Source of the DNA: Nelumbo lutea
Taxonomy: Eukaryota > Streptophyta > Magnoliopsida > Proteales > Nelumbonaceae
DNA length: 64,000 bases
Reading direction: 5' to 3'
Assembly: GCA_022828595.1 (NCBI GenBank)
Contig: JAKGHH010000001.1
Location: forward strand, 210,999,848 to 211,063,847
Shown: positions 11,646 through 24,430 of the stretch, one piece after another
Layout: each line of letters starts with the position of its first letter
Position numbering within the stretch: position 1 is the first letter of the stretch
Translations under genes and position numbers: made by a program
The notes under the pieces: model-generated
What the model was told of the DNA's origin: nothing
The model's database searches: none
The model's input: the letters and a program-made list of their open reading frames with translations, nothing else

Positions 11646-12354
11646 AATAAAACATATATGAATAAAATCCAATTTGATACTGGATAACACATCAAATTTA
11701 TACTTGAAGTTTTAATAATCGGATTAAATAAATGTTTGTACTTGATTTATCTTCAAAACTGAGAAAAAGTGGTTGATAAATGTTTGTCTAAGATTTATTG
11801 ACAACTAGATGACACATCATTGAAACGGTAAATAAATACTTAACCACTAGGGGAAGCGTTAAATTGAAGCTTCCCCCAAATTTAACGCTTCCCCCAACGG
11901 TTGTCTTGCATGCAAATCAACACAAGAACTATGCATGCGAAATAGCATGATAAGACAAATACTGATTTAGTCATTACATGGCACTGTTTTTCAAATAAAC
12001 GGAAACCATACCACACACACGGTAAAATGGCTTTAGGGCCATTTTTAATACATATTTGGCCCAATAAGTCTTCCTGAGCCAGATTGTTCAACCCAGGCCC
12101 AACCCAAGCGTGTCTACGTTAATTTTTGGCTGAGTGGGTTAATTAGATAGATCAGAGTTGATTTCGGGCCCGGTCTAGGTTTGGGCCCAAGGCCTGCCTT
12201 TTACTTGTAGGATTGGGCCTGGATATGACCCAGCACACCCAAATTGTACCTTTATTGATACAAAGCTAGCAGTAACGCCCAGATGGCCAGATATTTCAAC
12301 AAAGCTAGCACTTCTTCGCGGTGAGTGGAGGAGCAGAAGATTTCCATCCAGGCG
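11646..12354 (+). promoter_or_regulatory. Upstream region of the PPR gene
   Basis: About 0.7 kb between the copia remnant and the first ATG of the PPR gene. It must hold the promoter and 5' untranslated region, but no clear TATA box at a defined distance could be assigned. A 16-bp TTAAATTGAAGCTTCC.. / TTTAACGCTTCCCCC motif pair occurs around 11850-11895. Confidence 0.35.
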
Positions 12355-15300
12355 ATGGGGACGCAGTTCGCTTTCCCACTCAAAGCGTCTCAATTGCTGT
12401 CTATCGATGGCGTTTCTTCTCCTTTCTCCTGCTTCGGTTGTCGTAACAGTTCTGTATACTGTAAAACCAGTAAGACTTCATTTGGTTCAACGCAGGGCAA
12501 AGGTGTGGAAGAAGAAGCATTTTTAATGGCTTCCAGGAGATGTCCCAGTACCATCAACAACTTGATTTTCAATAACTCGAATATTAGTTGCAGCAATAAA
12601 GAAGAAATTTCTTGTGAAATATACAACATTTCGATTCGTAATTACTGTAGAGAAGGCGATATTGATAAATCTATGGCGTTGCTTGCTCAGATGGAGGCTC
12701 TGGGGATTCGTCCCAATTTTATATCTTACACTTGTGTAATTGAAGCTCTCGGAAGCGTAGGTCGGACTCTTGAAGCAGATGCTATCTTTCAGGAGATGAG
12801 GTGGTGTGGTTTTGAGCCGAGAGTGAAAGCTTATAATGTTCTGCTCAAAGGGTTTTTAAGGAAAGGGCTCTTAGGGCTTGCAGATAGAGTTTTGTTCGAA
12901 ATGGGTGATCTGGATATTGGACGAAACCAAGAAACCTATGAGATTCTACTCGATTACTATGTCCATGCTGGTCGGTTGGATGACACCTGGTCGGTTATCA
13001 ATGAAATGAAACGAGAGGGTTTGAAGTTGAATTCTTATGTGTATAGCAAGATTATCAATCTTTACAGAGACAATGGAATGTGGCAGAAAGCCATGGACGT
13101 TTTGAGGGAGACGAGAGAAATGGGGGTGCCACTTGATAGACGAATCTATAACAGCATAATCGATACGTTTGGGAAATATGGTGAACTGGAGGAAGCTGTT
13201 GGAGCATTTGAGAATATGCAGAAAGAAGGTATAAGACCTGATATAATGACATGGAATTCTTTGATCCGGTGGCACTGTAAGGCCGGCGAAGTCGGTGGAG
13301 CTCTTGAGTTCTTGACTAAGATGCAAGAACAAGGGTTGTATCCAGATCCCAAAATTTTTGTTAATATCATTAGCCGGTTGGCAGAGCAAGGGAAATGGGA
13401 TGCCATTAAGAAGAACTTTGAGAATATGAATCATAGAGGGTTGAGGAAGAGTGGGGTCATTTATGCTGTTCTGGCAGATATCTATGGGCAATATGGGAGA
13501 TTTCAGGATGCTGATGAGTGCTTATTGGCCCTGAAGTCAGAAGGTCTAAAGCCTTCAGCAAACATGTTTTGTACATTAGCAAATGCTTATGCTCAACAGG
13601 TATCTTTATGTTTTTGTTGGCCCCTCTTTCCTTTTTGTTTCTCTATTATATTGAACATTGTGGTTATGAATGAATTCCTTGAATTGCATAGGAACTTAAG
13701 AAGGTAGCCGGGTAAGTAATGCTACTTCCCTTCTTGCAAATTGATAAATTGCTAAGATGGTTTCCCATATCTCTTATAGATTTACTAAATTGCACCATGG
13801 GTCCACAGGTTAGTCATTTAACAGTATTTGGGGGTATTTATTATTTAGTACTTTGAGATTTTGAAAAGCAATTTCAATGAAATCCAATTAATTTTTGTAA
13901 CTTGTAATACCATCTAGTTGATATTAGTTTCTATGTCGGATGTGCTTCAATATATCAGCTTTTGGTCGTAGAGTGTAAATAATTATAGACCATTTTCTGG
14001 GTTGAAATTTCATAATTTTAAAGTAATCCTATCTATTTTTACTCTGTATTTGATCCATTGGTCTATAGGACTATGTGATTAACTTAACTTTTGAGTGGCT
14101 ATTTGTGATTTTTCATAATGGCATTGCAACAGTAGATGATTAGACAGTGTTCCCTTGTAATGCAGATAAAGCAGGTTGCATAACTGCTGTTTCAATCATT
14201 ATTCCATATGTTATTAAGCTGCATTTGACTGATAATAATAGTAATTTAGTACTTTTTGATTATGGCATTGCAACAGTAGATGACTAGACAGGGTTCCCTC
14301 GTAATGCAGATAAAGCAGGTTGCATAACTGCTGTTTCAATCATTATTCCATATGTAACATTTGTTATTAAGCTGCATTTGACTGATAATAATAGTAATTT
14401 AGTACTTTTTGATATGGCATTGCAACAGTAGATGACTAGACAGGGTTCCCTCGTAATGCAGATTAAGCAGGTTGCATAACTGCTGTTTCAATCATTATTC
14501 CATATGTAACATTTGTTATTAAGCTGCATTTGACTGATAATAATAGTAATTTAGTACTTTTTGATTATGGCTTATCAATTTATTTACCACAATTTTTAAA
14601 AATGTGGAGGCATTAGATGTGGTTCTAAGACATTTAGATTTGTAAAGCATAAGCCTGGAGATGGAGGCTCAAGCCTTGCTGGTTACCAACTTTTAAGAAT
14701 ATCAAACTAAAGTGAAGAGTATAGAAATATGCATAAGAAGAGTATATTTAATGTGGAAAGCACATAAATGAACATAAAAATGTACATAAACAGAGGAGAT
14801 GAGAATATTAGGAGCTTCAGAGAAGGCTGTCACAGTGGGAGTCAGACCCCTGTCACATTCTTTCAAATTATTTTGTAACTATTGAAAAGCATAAAATGTT
14901 AAATAATACCTCAAATGGCTTTAAATATGTTAAAATTTATGTATAAGTATGTATGTATATACAAACAAAAGGCATCTCAAGTTCTGATTATTGTGCTTTA
15001 GACTTTCGGGCTTGATCCTCAAGGTTGAGATTTGAGGTGTTTTCCTCAAGCCTCACCTTAAGGTGAACCCCAATGCATAAGCCTCATAAGCTTTTTAAAA
15101 TGATGATTTAGTAATATCTTATTGGAAATTTAGAAAAAGGTAACTACAAATTTTTATGGATATTATAACTATTATAAGGGTTAATTACTTATATATACCC
15201 TGAACTTTTAAAAACAACTTACATGTACCTTGTTGACCTTTCCAAGGTTAAGTCTAACAACTTCTCAAAAAAGAAAAACAGTCTAAGAATCAGTCCACAG

Positions 15301-18300
15301 GTGAAAGCCATTTAAACAGCCACTTCGCTCTATTAATTTCTAAATATCTCATTTTTCAAATTTAAAAATAACAGAAAAAATGTGAAAACAGTTGCTTTAA
15401 CCGCCCAGTTGGGGAGGAGGCTGGATAAGAACAAATAAAACAGGGAAAAGTGGAAAGCCATTGCAGACCATACCCTAACCTGCACAGACACCATAATGGA
15501 CATTGCACACCAAATATATGTAATCCTTTACACCCCAATGAATTCATTATCCATCCCCCCCCCCCAGGAAAAAAAAAAGAGGTGTTAGTGAAGGGCTATT
15601 TCGGTCTTTGTACCTGTTGAGAATGCTGAGTACTATTATGTTAGTTTGAGTGCCTCTTACTTAAATAATGGCACTTATGTCTTTTCCAATTACATTAATA
15701 ATATAATAACAGGTTTGGCCGAAACTAGGGTTGACTTTTTCCTTTTTTCGAACCAGACCTTTTCTCTTCTCCTTCTTCTTTTTTCCTTCTTCTTTCCTCT
15801 CTTCCTTCTTGCTGTTTACTTTACTTTTCAGCTAACAAACAAAACAGACTTCTAGGGTAGGCCGAACTTCAACATGGTATCAGAGCAACATTAAACAAAT
15901 CAGACCTATTATTATATTATTAATGTAATTGGAAAAGACACAAGTGTCCTTATTTAAGTAAGAGGCACTCGAACTAACATAATAGTACTCGGCATTCTCA
16001 ACAGGTACAAAGACCGAAATACCCCTTCACTAACACTCCCCCTCAAGCTAGTGAGTATATATCATATAATCCCAGCTTGTTACATATGTAGTCCACTCTC
16101 CCCCAACTCAAACCTTTTGTAAACAAGTCTACCCACTGATTTCCAGTATTAACATATGCAGTCTCTATCACTCCATTCAGCACCTTCTCTTTCACAAAAT
16201 GACAATCAACTTCGATGTGCTTGGTTCCTTAGAGCTTCATTGGAAGAGATATGAACCGTTGCCTGATTGTCACAATAGAGCTTCATTGGAGTACTGATGT
16301 CATATCCTATCTCCTGTAGAAGGTTCCTTAGCCATACTAATTCACAAGCAGTATGTGCCATGGCCCTATATTCTGCTTCTGCACTGCTTCTTGCCACAAC
16401 TGTTTGTCTCTTACTTTTCCACGTTACCAGGTTACCCCCTAGAAAGGTGCTATAGCTTGTGGTAAACCGTCTATTAGACATAGAACCTGCCCAATCAGCA
16501 TCGGTGTATCCTTCTACTTCCAGTTTTTCGCCACTTTTGTATAGCAAACCACGACCAGGAGCTCCTTTCAAGTACCTCACAATCCTTAGCACTGCATTCC
16601 AATGTGGGACCAAAGGTTTCTTTATGAACTGACTCACCACACTAACCGCAAATGAAATATCTGGCCGAGTAATGGTTAGGTAGTTTAGTTTGCCTACAAG
16701 ACGTCGGTATCTGTCAGGGTCTTCAAATACTTCACCTATATCATTGCTCAGCCTCGTATTTGTTTCCATAGGTGTCTCAGTCGGTTTAGTACCCAACAAA
16801 CTCGTTTCTTCCAGTAAATCAAGCACATATTTCCTCTGACACAAATTAATGCCATGCTTAGATCTTGCTACCTCTATGCCCAAAAAGTATTTCAATTTGC
16901 CAAGGTCCTTTGTCTGAAAGTGTTCCTGTAGGAATGCCTTCAATCTGTCAATGCCCATTTTATCATTCCCAGTCACAACGATATCATCTACATACACCAC
17001 CAGTAGTATTTTGCCTGCCGGAGAGTCATGACTGAAGACAGAGTGATCAACTTGGCACTGTTTCATGCCAAACTTCTTGACCACCTCACTGAACCTACCA
17101 AACCATGCTCGAGGGGACTGTTTAAGTCCATATATAGCCTTCTTAAGTCTACATACCTTACCATCCTGCCCCTAAGCAACAAACCCTAGTGGTTGCTCCA
17201 TGTAGACCTCCTCGAGCAAATCACCTTGCAAAAAGGCATTTTTGATATCTAGTTGATGTAGAGGCCAATCATACATAGCTGCAAGGGAGATGACAACACG
17301 AACTAACCCTATCTTAGCAACTGGGGAGAATGTCTCTGTGTAGTCAATGCCATAGGTTTGGGAATACCCTTTTGCAACCATCCGCGCCTTCAGGCGCTCA
17401 ACACGACCATCTGGCAAGTACTTAACGGTATACACCCACTTACAACCAACAGCCTGCTTCCCAGGAGGAAGAGCGGTGAGGTCTCAAGTGTGATTATGAT
17501 GGAGGGCAGAGAGCTCTTCTTCCATAGCACGACACCACTTTGGAGAGGTAAGGGCTTCCTGGACATTCTTAGGAACAACCACCGAGGATAACAAAGAGAT
17601 GAACTGCGATGGGAGGCGGAGAGGTGAATAAGGGAAACAAAATTGGAAATAGAGTGAAGGGTGCAGGTGCGTTTACCTTTTCGTAAGGCAATAGGAAGAT
17701 CAAAGTCGGAGGCTGGTGTCAGATTTGGAGTCGGATTTGTTGACAGTGATGAAGCCGGAGGAGGCGTAGCCGGTACATGTGGGTGATGTGTATACACGTG
17801 ACGGATAGGTGGACGGTCAACGGACGGTGGCACCGGAGGCAAGGATGTAGGCACGACTGGAACCAGCGGAGGAGGATCAGCTAGAGGAAGGGGAAGAGGA
17901 GGAGGTGATGTGGAGGAAGCAGCATCACCGGACCCCACGAAGAACGAAGTAGACTCGAAGAAAGTAACATCAACACATACCAAAGAACGACGAGAACTAG
18001 GATGGTAACACTTGTACCCTTTCTGAGTCCGGGAATAGCCAAGGAAGATGCACTTAAGGGATCGTGCATCTAATTTGTCAGTCCCGGGACCCAGCTTATG
18101 GGCGAAGCAGACACACCCAAATACCCGAGGATAAAGCGGAAACGGAGACATGTTGGGGAACAAGACACTAAAAGGAGAACGACCATCAAGAATAGACGTG
18201 GGCATCCGATTAATTAAGAAACAAGAGGTGAGCATTGCATCACTCCAAAAGGATTTGGGAACATTCATGTGGTGCATGAGTGAGCGTGCCATTTCTACAA

Positions 18301-21300
18301 GATGTCAGTTCTTTCTCTCAGCAACCCCATTTTGTTGTGGGGTTTAGGTACATGAAGTTTGGTGTATAATGCCATGTTGGTCCAAGTATTCTTGAAAAGA
18401 TGAAGACAAGTATTCACGGCCATTATCAAAATGGAAAATTTTGATGTGAACGCCAAATTGATTGCGGATCCCAGCATAAAATTTCTGGAAGATGGAAAAT
18501 AATTCACTTCTTTCTTTCATTAAATAGAGTCACGCCATTCTTGAAAAGTCATCAACAAAAATAACAAAATATCTGTGTCCATTATATGACATCACTTTAT
18601 AAGGACCCCAAACATCTGAATGAATTAAAGAAAAAGGACTCGACACACGGTTATCAACCCTAGAACTAAAGGGAACACGATGGTGTTTCCCAAATTGACA
18701 CGACTCACAATCTAGAATAGAAAGCTGACTCAATGAAGAGACCAAGGACTTTAGCACTTTCAACGAAGGATGACCAAATCTACAATGCCATTGGAGAGGA
18801 GAAATAGATGACTAAAGGGCCATTGACGTTCTTCCACCACCATCAAGGTAATACAGTCCACCGGCTTCATGCCCTCCACCAATCTTCATCCCCGTCTTGA
18901 GATCCTGAAAAACACACATAGAGGGGTAAAATGTAACGGAGCAATTAAGGGACTTGGTCAGCTTACTAACAGACATAAGATTAAATGAAAGCTTAGGTAC
19001 ATATAAAACAGAGAATAGGGACACAGGGTCTAGGTCAACATTGCTAACACCACGAATAGATGATGTGGAGCCATTAGCAAGGGTAACAGATTGTGATGTT
19101 GAGCAATGAATGAGAGATGAAAACACACATGGAGTTCCCGTTATGTGATCGGAGGCTCCAGAGTCAATAATCCAGGGGTTGGGTGTGGATGCCAAACAAG
19201 TCTTACCTGAGTGTGCAAAGGTAGTTGTGTTCTGCTGCGACATGGATTGAACAAACCTTTCATACTCATCACGAGGAACACTCACCATCTCCTTGCCTGG
19301 ACCACTTGAAGAGGTAGAAGGCATCTGGTCAGCTGACCGGTTCTCCTGTCTAAAGCCGGAACTGGTGTCACTAGCCATGGCATGGTTGGCCCACGTCGAG
19401 GGTGGACCATGTAAGTCATAGCAATAGTTAATAGTATGTCCATCCAAACCACAATGAGTACACCTCCGTGCCTCCAGTACGACCCCCACCACGGATATGT
19501 GTAGATCCACCACTACCTCTCCAGCCATACATTGGACCACTACTGCCACCACGGCCAGGTTGGGCTCCTCGAGCCCCACTTCTGCCATCTCATCCTCTCG
19601 ACACTGCAAATGTTGATTTATCTGAGATATTAGAGTTTTCCATAGATCCAATGGAAGTCCTCTGAAGACGAGCAAACACCTCCTCTAAAGATGGAAGGGC
19701 AGATCCTCCTAGTATCTGGGCTCATACTGGTTCATACTCAAACTTCAGCCCCACCAGAAACCGAGTCACATCAAGCTGCTCTCTCTGTTGCTGTTGAACC
19801 TTGACATCAGAAGTGAGAGGATGATAGACATTTAACTCATTATGGATATTTCTCATACTGGCATAATACTCCTCAAGGCTCTGATTTCCCTGTTGTAGAT
19901 TGAAGTATTCCTGATATAGTTGATATACCCTAGTTGTATTATCCTGACCAGAATACAATTTCTTAGCATGATCCCACACCTCTTTCGCTGTGTCAAGAAA
20001 CATGAAGTTCACACTAATTTTGGGTTCCATACTCTTCCACAACCATGTGATGATCTGTGCATCTTCCTGTACCCAGTCTTCGTACTCCTAAGAACCAGTG
20101 GGGGGTTTCTCCTCTCTTATATGCTTTACCTTCTTCTTCGCCTTCAGAAAAACCTCTACAGACTTGGCCCAAGGGACATAATTCTCTCCATTCAGTTTAA
20201 TGGAGGTCATTTGGACATTCAGGTAGTCAGTAGATATCATCACACTAGGTTTACTATCACTGTTATCAGCTATTGCCGAATTCCCTTATCACTAAATCCT
20301 GAGCACTACACACTGCACACTGCACACAGACACTTCACCAAAATTTGAACACTGATTTTAGCAATAACAAAGGCTGAAAGCTGTACTTGTAACACCACAA
20401 ACCCTACTCTACAGCTACCGGAAGTTTCACCATTAAGTAAATACTACTTCCCTTCGAATCACACACAAACCAGCATAAACCCTAGCATACTGCAATCTGA
20501 AAACCCATCATACGATCTGTACCACACCTCTCATGTGTTCCATAACAAAAATTATGCATAAAAAAAAAAAAAACTCCTTACCTCATCGCCTGAATGTCAA
20601 CCACACAAAGGAATGAAACACCACTGCACCACACGCACCAGCCCTACATTAATTAGGGGAGGGCTTAGAAACCACAGAAACCAATCACCAACGACACCAC
20701 CGGAGGCATAGAAACCTCCAAGGGAAGAGGGCGATCACTCTTTTTCAGCCATTTTCCCAGTCTACAACCAACGGCTGAGAAAACAAGAGAAACCCTAGTT
20801 CGAATGCGCAGAAAACAGAAACCCACCCCCATCCTCTTCTGCCCCAGTTTGTTTTTTTGCAGTCTCCAACTCCCCCAAAATCGCAGACCAAGGCAAGGAG
20901 ATCATTGCTAAAGTAGCTGTCGAGTTAAGATGTACTTGAGAAAAAGTGAAACCGGATGCTTTTACTTGAGAAAAAGTAAATCGGGAAAATTTGTTGCAGA
21001 CCAACCCAACGCCATTAACAAACTGTTGCAAACCAAAGGAAGACCTTGTCTTGATTCATGAATCCCGATCTCTGTTCTGTTGTGTTCCTAGTCATTGTCA
21101 TCATCTCTCTTGCCGATGGCCCCCTCTGTGCAGTGTGTGAGAATAATCACCAGAGAAAATAGACACCAGTGGGACAAGGAGGTGGGGTTAAAGTAGCCTA
21201 TTTGATTAGGAGATGAGAGGAAGGAAGTACACGGGTAAAAAAGGGATTATAAAAGAATTTAACAGTGTATCAAACGGTTCTAACACTTTCTTTAACAGAT

Positions 21301-24044
21301 GGCCTATTTGTGTTATGTGGGGCCATCCTATACATGCATACATACATACATAAGTAGGTTTTGAAAGTTCAGGGTACATTTGAGTAGTTTCCTAAATATA
21401 TAAGATATATATAACTAATTGACCCCTATTATAACTATTAAAAAGCATACCAAGGTATGACACCATTGTCACCAATATTTTCATTCTTTTAAGCTTTCAG
21501 CAGAAGAAACACACTTTTTTAGCATTAATTTTCCACATGGAACATGCATTGTATGTGCAATCCATTAGAGAAAGAGAGCAGAGTTTGACAATAGAACTTT
21601 AGTGGTAGAGTGGAAACAAGAAACAGGAAACAGAAGGGATATGATAAACTGCAAGGGTTAAAAGTGGAAACCTACGTATGAGAGTTGATGGAAAAGGGAG
21701 TATAGAGCATTTGTTTTTTTTTTTTTTTTGTTTTGATAGATGGGGAGTAAAGAGCATTCTTAGCATTTGAAAGTTTGAACATGAAGATTTCTGCATGTGT
21801 GGAGGTGTTGTGTCCACATTATATAGTAATAGATGTATCAGGATGCAACTAATTTGCTCTTTTCCTTTCCGTAGGTCATTAATGGATGAAAATCTTTTCT
21901 GAAAAACATCCACCAAGGCCTTACCTTTCATGGTTTATAATTTATTCTGTGTAGGGATTATGTGAACAGACTGTTCGGATTCTTCAGCTCATGGAAGCAG
22001 AAGGAATTGAACCAAACCTTATAATGCTGAATATGTTGATCAATGCGTTTGGTGTTGCTGGGAGACATTTAGAGGCATTATCAATTTTCTACCATATGAA
22101 GGACAGTGTAAGTGTTATTTACTTATTTTATATAACCTGTCATTACTGCAGAGGATAAGTTTTATTGCAAATTCTCTTCTTCCATTTAACTTTTATAGTC
22201 ATTTTTTCAAGTACTAACTATGATTATTTTTTGTGAAGGGAATTAATCCTGATGTGGTTACTTACAGTACACTTATGAAGGCATTTATTAGGGCAAGGAA
22301 ATTTGACCAGGTGTGCTTTATTCTTTTTTTTTTTTCTTTTTTGATAGATAGCTTTATTCTTCATTATGTCAACACGAATTAAAGCAAGAAATATGTTCTG
22401 GTTTCAAACCTTGAAGTTTAAATTGTGTTTTCATTTTATCTACCATCTTTTAGATCAATAAGAACTTTTCTAGTCAAACTGCTATGTTGAAATTTTAAAC
22501 GAAGAGAATGTTCAACGAAATACCTGTTATGTCTTTGGGATTAGAAAGATCTTCAAATCCTTTACATTACAATACATGCAGTGAGACACCTGGCTGTGCC
22601 ACAGAAGCAATGATTATTTATATGCGTTATTCTTGATGCTCCATGGAATCTCATGATGTGTTCACTCTGTTCTTCTCTTTCCTTTCATTTGCACTTCTGC
22701 CTACCTGATTCATTTAAGAGTTCTGCATCAGGTTCCTGGAATCTACAAGGAAATGGAATGTGCTGGATGCACTCCAGATAGAAGGGCAAGGGAGATGCTG
22801 CAGAATGCTTTGATGATTCTTGAGCAGAGGCAAGGTGAGTATTCCATTTCCTGTGATGGATGTATTTTGGTGTTAGGGCTAATATATGTATACTTAACAG
22901 GTCCCAGATATCTTTATAATTCAGAACGTATATACTAATCCCAAAAACCACAATCACTTTCAAGAATGGAGGATGATACCTCAAAAGGTTTAGGTATGCT
23001 TTTTCCCCAGCTTGTTTTCTGATCTTTACACATCCTACCTTGTTTTTGTGTTATTTTATGGTTTTACTAGTGGAGGCAACCTGAAAGGGGATAATAAAAT
23101 TCTATTGAAATATGTTCTATAATTTTAGGTGGTTGTGATTCTTAAGGTTCAAAATAACAGCCTTTCAGGTTTCTGTTTGGACTCCTATGAGATGGAAGTT
23201 CAAAAATCAACAGTAAACACATGAATAGGGTACAAGGAGGTTGATTAGTTTAGATATGTCATATCTGCTTGACTTAAAATAAAGCTTTGTCCATAGAGTA
23301 AATATATCCACATGGATGTAGATCTCTTTGTTGAAAGTTCAGTGTATGAATTAACATTTAATTCTATGGAGGAGCTCAGCACGTAATAAGGTAATCATCT
23401 AATGTAAAACTTCTTCTGGTTACCTTCATGTTTGTAATTTCTGCATTACCAATTATATGGCTTGGTTGCATCTTTATGCACAATGATAAACTGTAAAAAA
23501 TAAGAAAAGAAAATAAAGAATTTCTCTTATGCAATACTTTGGAGATGCTGCACTCCACAGTACTGTATTGCACTGGTCCAGGCAATTCATTCCTATATCC
23601 ATAATTTGGTATGCATTAACCATTTTCACAAATCTTGCTTCATATTCCTAGTCCTTTTTGGTCTCTCATCTTACGTTCATTATTTTGAGAGTTTACCATG
23701 CAAGCTACAAAACAGAGAATCATCGTTAAAATTTCAATAATTTGTCTATGACTGTTTCGGATAAAAAATAAGGAACCTTCGAGTATCGCCTCTTTATAAT
23801 GTTACTCGAGCCTATCCTGAAACAGAGCTGCCTTAACATTTTGGCTAATCGTTTTTTTTTTTTTCTTCCTTCTTTCTTTGTTGTTTTTCTAACAGCATCT
23901 TTACTGGAAAAGTGGAATCACTATGATTTGGCATTGCAATCTTTAATGATTTCTTTGGGGATAAACTTGGATACAACAGAGCTACCCTTCCGTGATGCTT
24001 TTCATCAGCATACATCTACAACAAAATACGGAGATATATCCTAA
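12355..24044 (+). CDS. P-class pentatricopeptide repeat protein (CRP1/At5g42310-like)
   Basis: Five coding exons: 12355-13599, 21955-22107, 22239-22310, 22732-22834 and 23896-24044; all introns are GT-AG and phases agree, giving 573 aa. The ATG at 12355 is the first in frame. Residues 1 to about 50 are Ser-rich and short of acidic residues, like an organelle transit peptide. Then come about twelve 35-aa PPR motifs, from [20 protein letters not shown] to [10 protein letters not shown], ending with a partial repeat and [18 protein letters not shown], a C-terminal layout like that of CRP1-type proteins. No PLS, E or DYW domain is present. P-class PPR proteins bind specific organelle RNAs for stabilisation, processing or translation. 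Intron 1 is 8.35 kb because of transposon insertion. The last exon (about 50 aa) is the least certain; retention of intron 4 would end the protein at 22938. Confidence 0.85.
14118..14566. repeat. Three tandem copies of a 144-153 bp unit in PPR intron 1
   Basis: Units start at 14118, 14262 and 14414, each with ATGGCATTGCAACAGTAGAT. Units 2 and 3 are almost identical; unit 1 lacks an 8-bp TAACATTT-type piece and has a few substitutions, so it is the oldest or most diverged copy. Confidence 0.9.
15162..15174. repeat. Left 13-bp direct repeat flanking the intron insertion
   Basis: ATTATAACTATTA, identical to 21428-21440 on the other side of the insertion; read as a target-site duplication. Confidence 0.75.
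15583..15874 (+). mobile_element. Copia LTR in plus orientation
   Basis: 292 bp beginning TGTTAGTGAAGGG and ending CTTCAACA, followed immediately by TGGTATCAGAGC. The central part is pyrimidine-rich (TTCTTTTTTCC). Its first 131 bp are repeated in inverse orientation at 15905-16035. Confidence 0.8.
15875..15886 (+). other. tRNA-Met primer-binding site
   Basis: TGGTATCAGAGC, the standard plant copia primer site, in plus orientation, whereas the gag-pol region beside it is on the minus strand. Confidence 0.8.
15905..16035 (-). mobile_element. Truncated 3' LTR of the minus-strand copia element
   Basis: On the minus strand it begins TGTTAGTGAAGGGGT and follows the first 131 bp of the 292-bp LTR closely, then stops abruptly at the junction with the plus-oriented LTR and primer-site piece. 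Confidence 0.8.
16036..16051 (-). other. Polypurine tract of the copia element
   Basis: Minus-strand AGCTTGAGGGGGAG lies directly before the LTR start, as expected for plus-strand DNA priming. Confidence 0.75.
16052..20240 (-). pseudogene. Ty1/copia gag-pol, interrupted by stops and frameshifts
   Basis: In polyprotein order on the minus strand: gag from an ATG at 20240 ([14 protein letters not shown]; later SLEEYYASM), zinc knuckle [14 protein letters not shown] near 19440, protease [13 protein letters not shown] near 19170, integrase with [16 protein letters not shown] and VDDFSR (about 18720-18540) and [11 protein letters not shown], reverse transcriptase with [10 protein letters not shown] (about 17240) and VVYVDDIVV (about 17000), and RNase H with [18 protein letters not shown] and YCDNQA to 16206. 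Stops are seen in gag (about 20085), after the integrase DDF block, and in RT (about 17173); frameshifts lie near 19690 and 16230. All domains are present but the copy cannot make a full polyprotein. No 5' LTR was found to its right. Confidence 0.92.
20241..21340. other. Leader of the copia element and interior of the TIR element
   Basis: No LTR copy and no gene. The first part is probably the copia untranslated leader. It holds an A13 run near 20561, a CACTACACACTGCACACTG simple repeat near 20305, and a 19-bp near-repeat TTGAGAAAAAGTGAAACCGG / TTGAGAAAAAGTAAATCGGG near 20937-20990. The border between copia leader and host transposon cannot be set by eye. Confidence 0.4.
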
Positions 24045-24430
24045 ACATGCCAAGACCCCAGATAGGACCAACATTGGATAATGGCCTTTATCCTCAAGTT
24101 CCTGGCAATACAGATTTGTTGGGGATTGGTGAGAAGGACTTCCATCTGTTGAGTGACTTTGTAGGAGATAGCATGATGGTGGATATCAAGAAAATCTCCT
24201 CCTACATTCATCTGATGGAACAAACTGAGTTCCTTCAACCTTCACCTCCTCAGGAATGTTTATTGTTGATCATCTTCCATGAGGATATGGAGGAATAGGA
24301 AGGGAATGATGATTTTGGACCCAGCACTGTTTTTACTTCATGATGTATATCAGTATCAATGGCTTAGAATGAGGTCAAATAATGAGGAAGGGTGAAGAAC
24401 AGCTGAAACCAAGAAGAAACTGCAATCTTT
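24045..24430 (+). other. Probable 3' untranslated region of the PPR gene
   Basis: Sequence after the predicted stop continues without a recognisable intron. An alternative reading frame stays open to 24298, so an exon-5 variant cannot be excluded. AATAATGAGG-type A-rich motifs near 24379 could serve polyadenylation. Confidence 0.4.

Larger units (their letters stand above)
15175..21427. mobile_element. 6.25-kb TIR element in PPR intron 1, with nested copia
   Basis: The left end reads AAGGGTTAATTACTTATATA and the right end, in reverse complement, AGGGGTCAATTAGTTATATA; both continue to an ACCCTGAACTTT(T/C)AAAA block, with an extra piece of about 34 bp in the right arm. A 13-bp direct repeat flanks the whole. 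The ends suggest a non-autonomous DNA transposon, perhaps Mutator-like, although 13 bp is longer than the usual 8-11 bp duplication. No transposase is seen. The interior is mostly a minus-strand copia element (about 15583-20240), so this is a nested insertion. Confidence 0.7.

Noticed and set aside
12325..12354. In-frame extension upstream of the PPR ATG
   Set aside because: It begins with GTG, not ATG; the first ATG in frame is at 12355.
12946..13491. 181-codon minus-strand open frame
   Set aside because: Antisense shadow of the PPR repeats in exon 1; no family signature.
15175..21427. Autonomous DNA transposon
   Set aside because: No transposase frame was found; all coding sequence inside belongs to the copia element.
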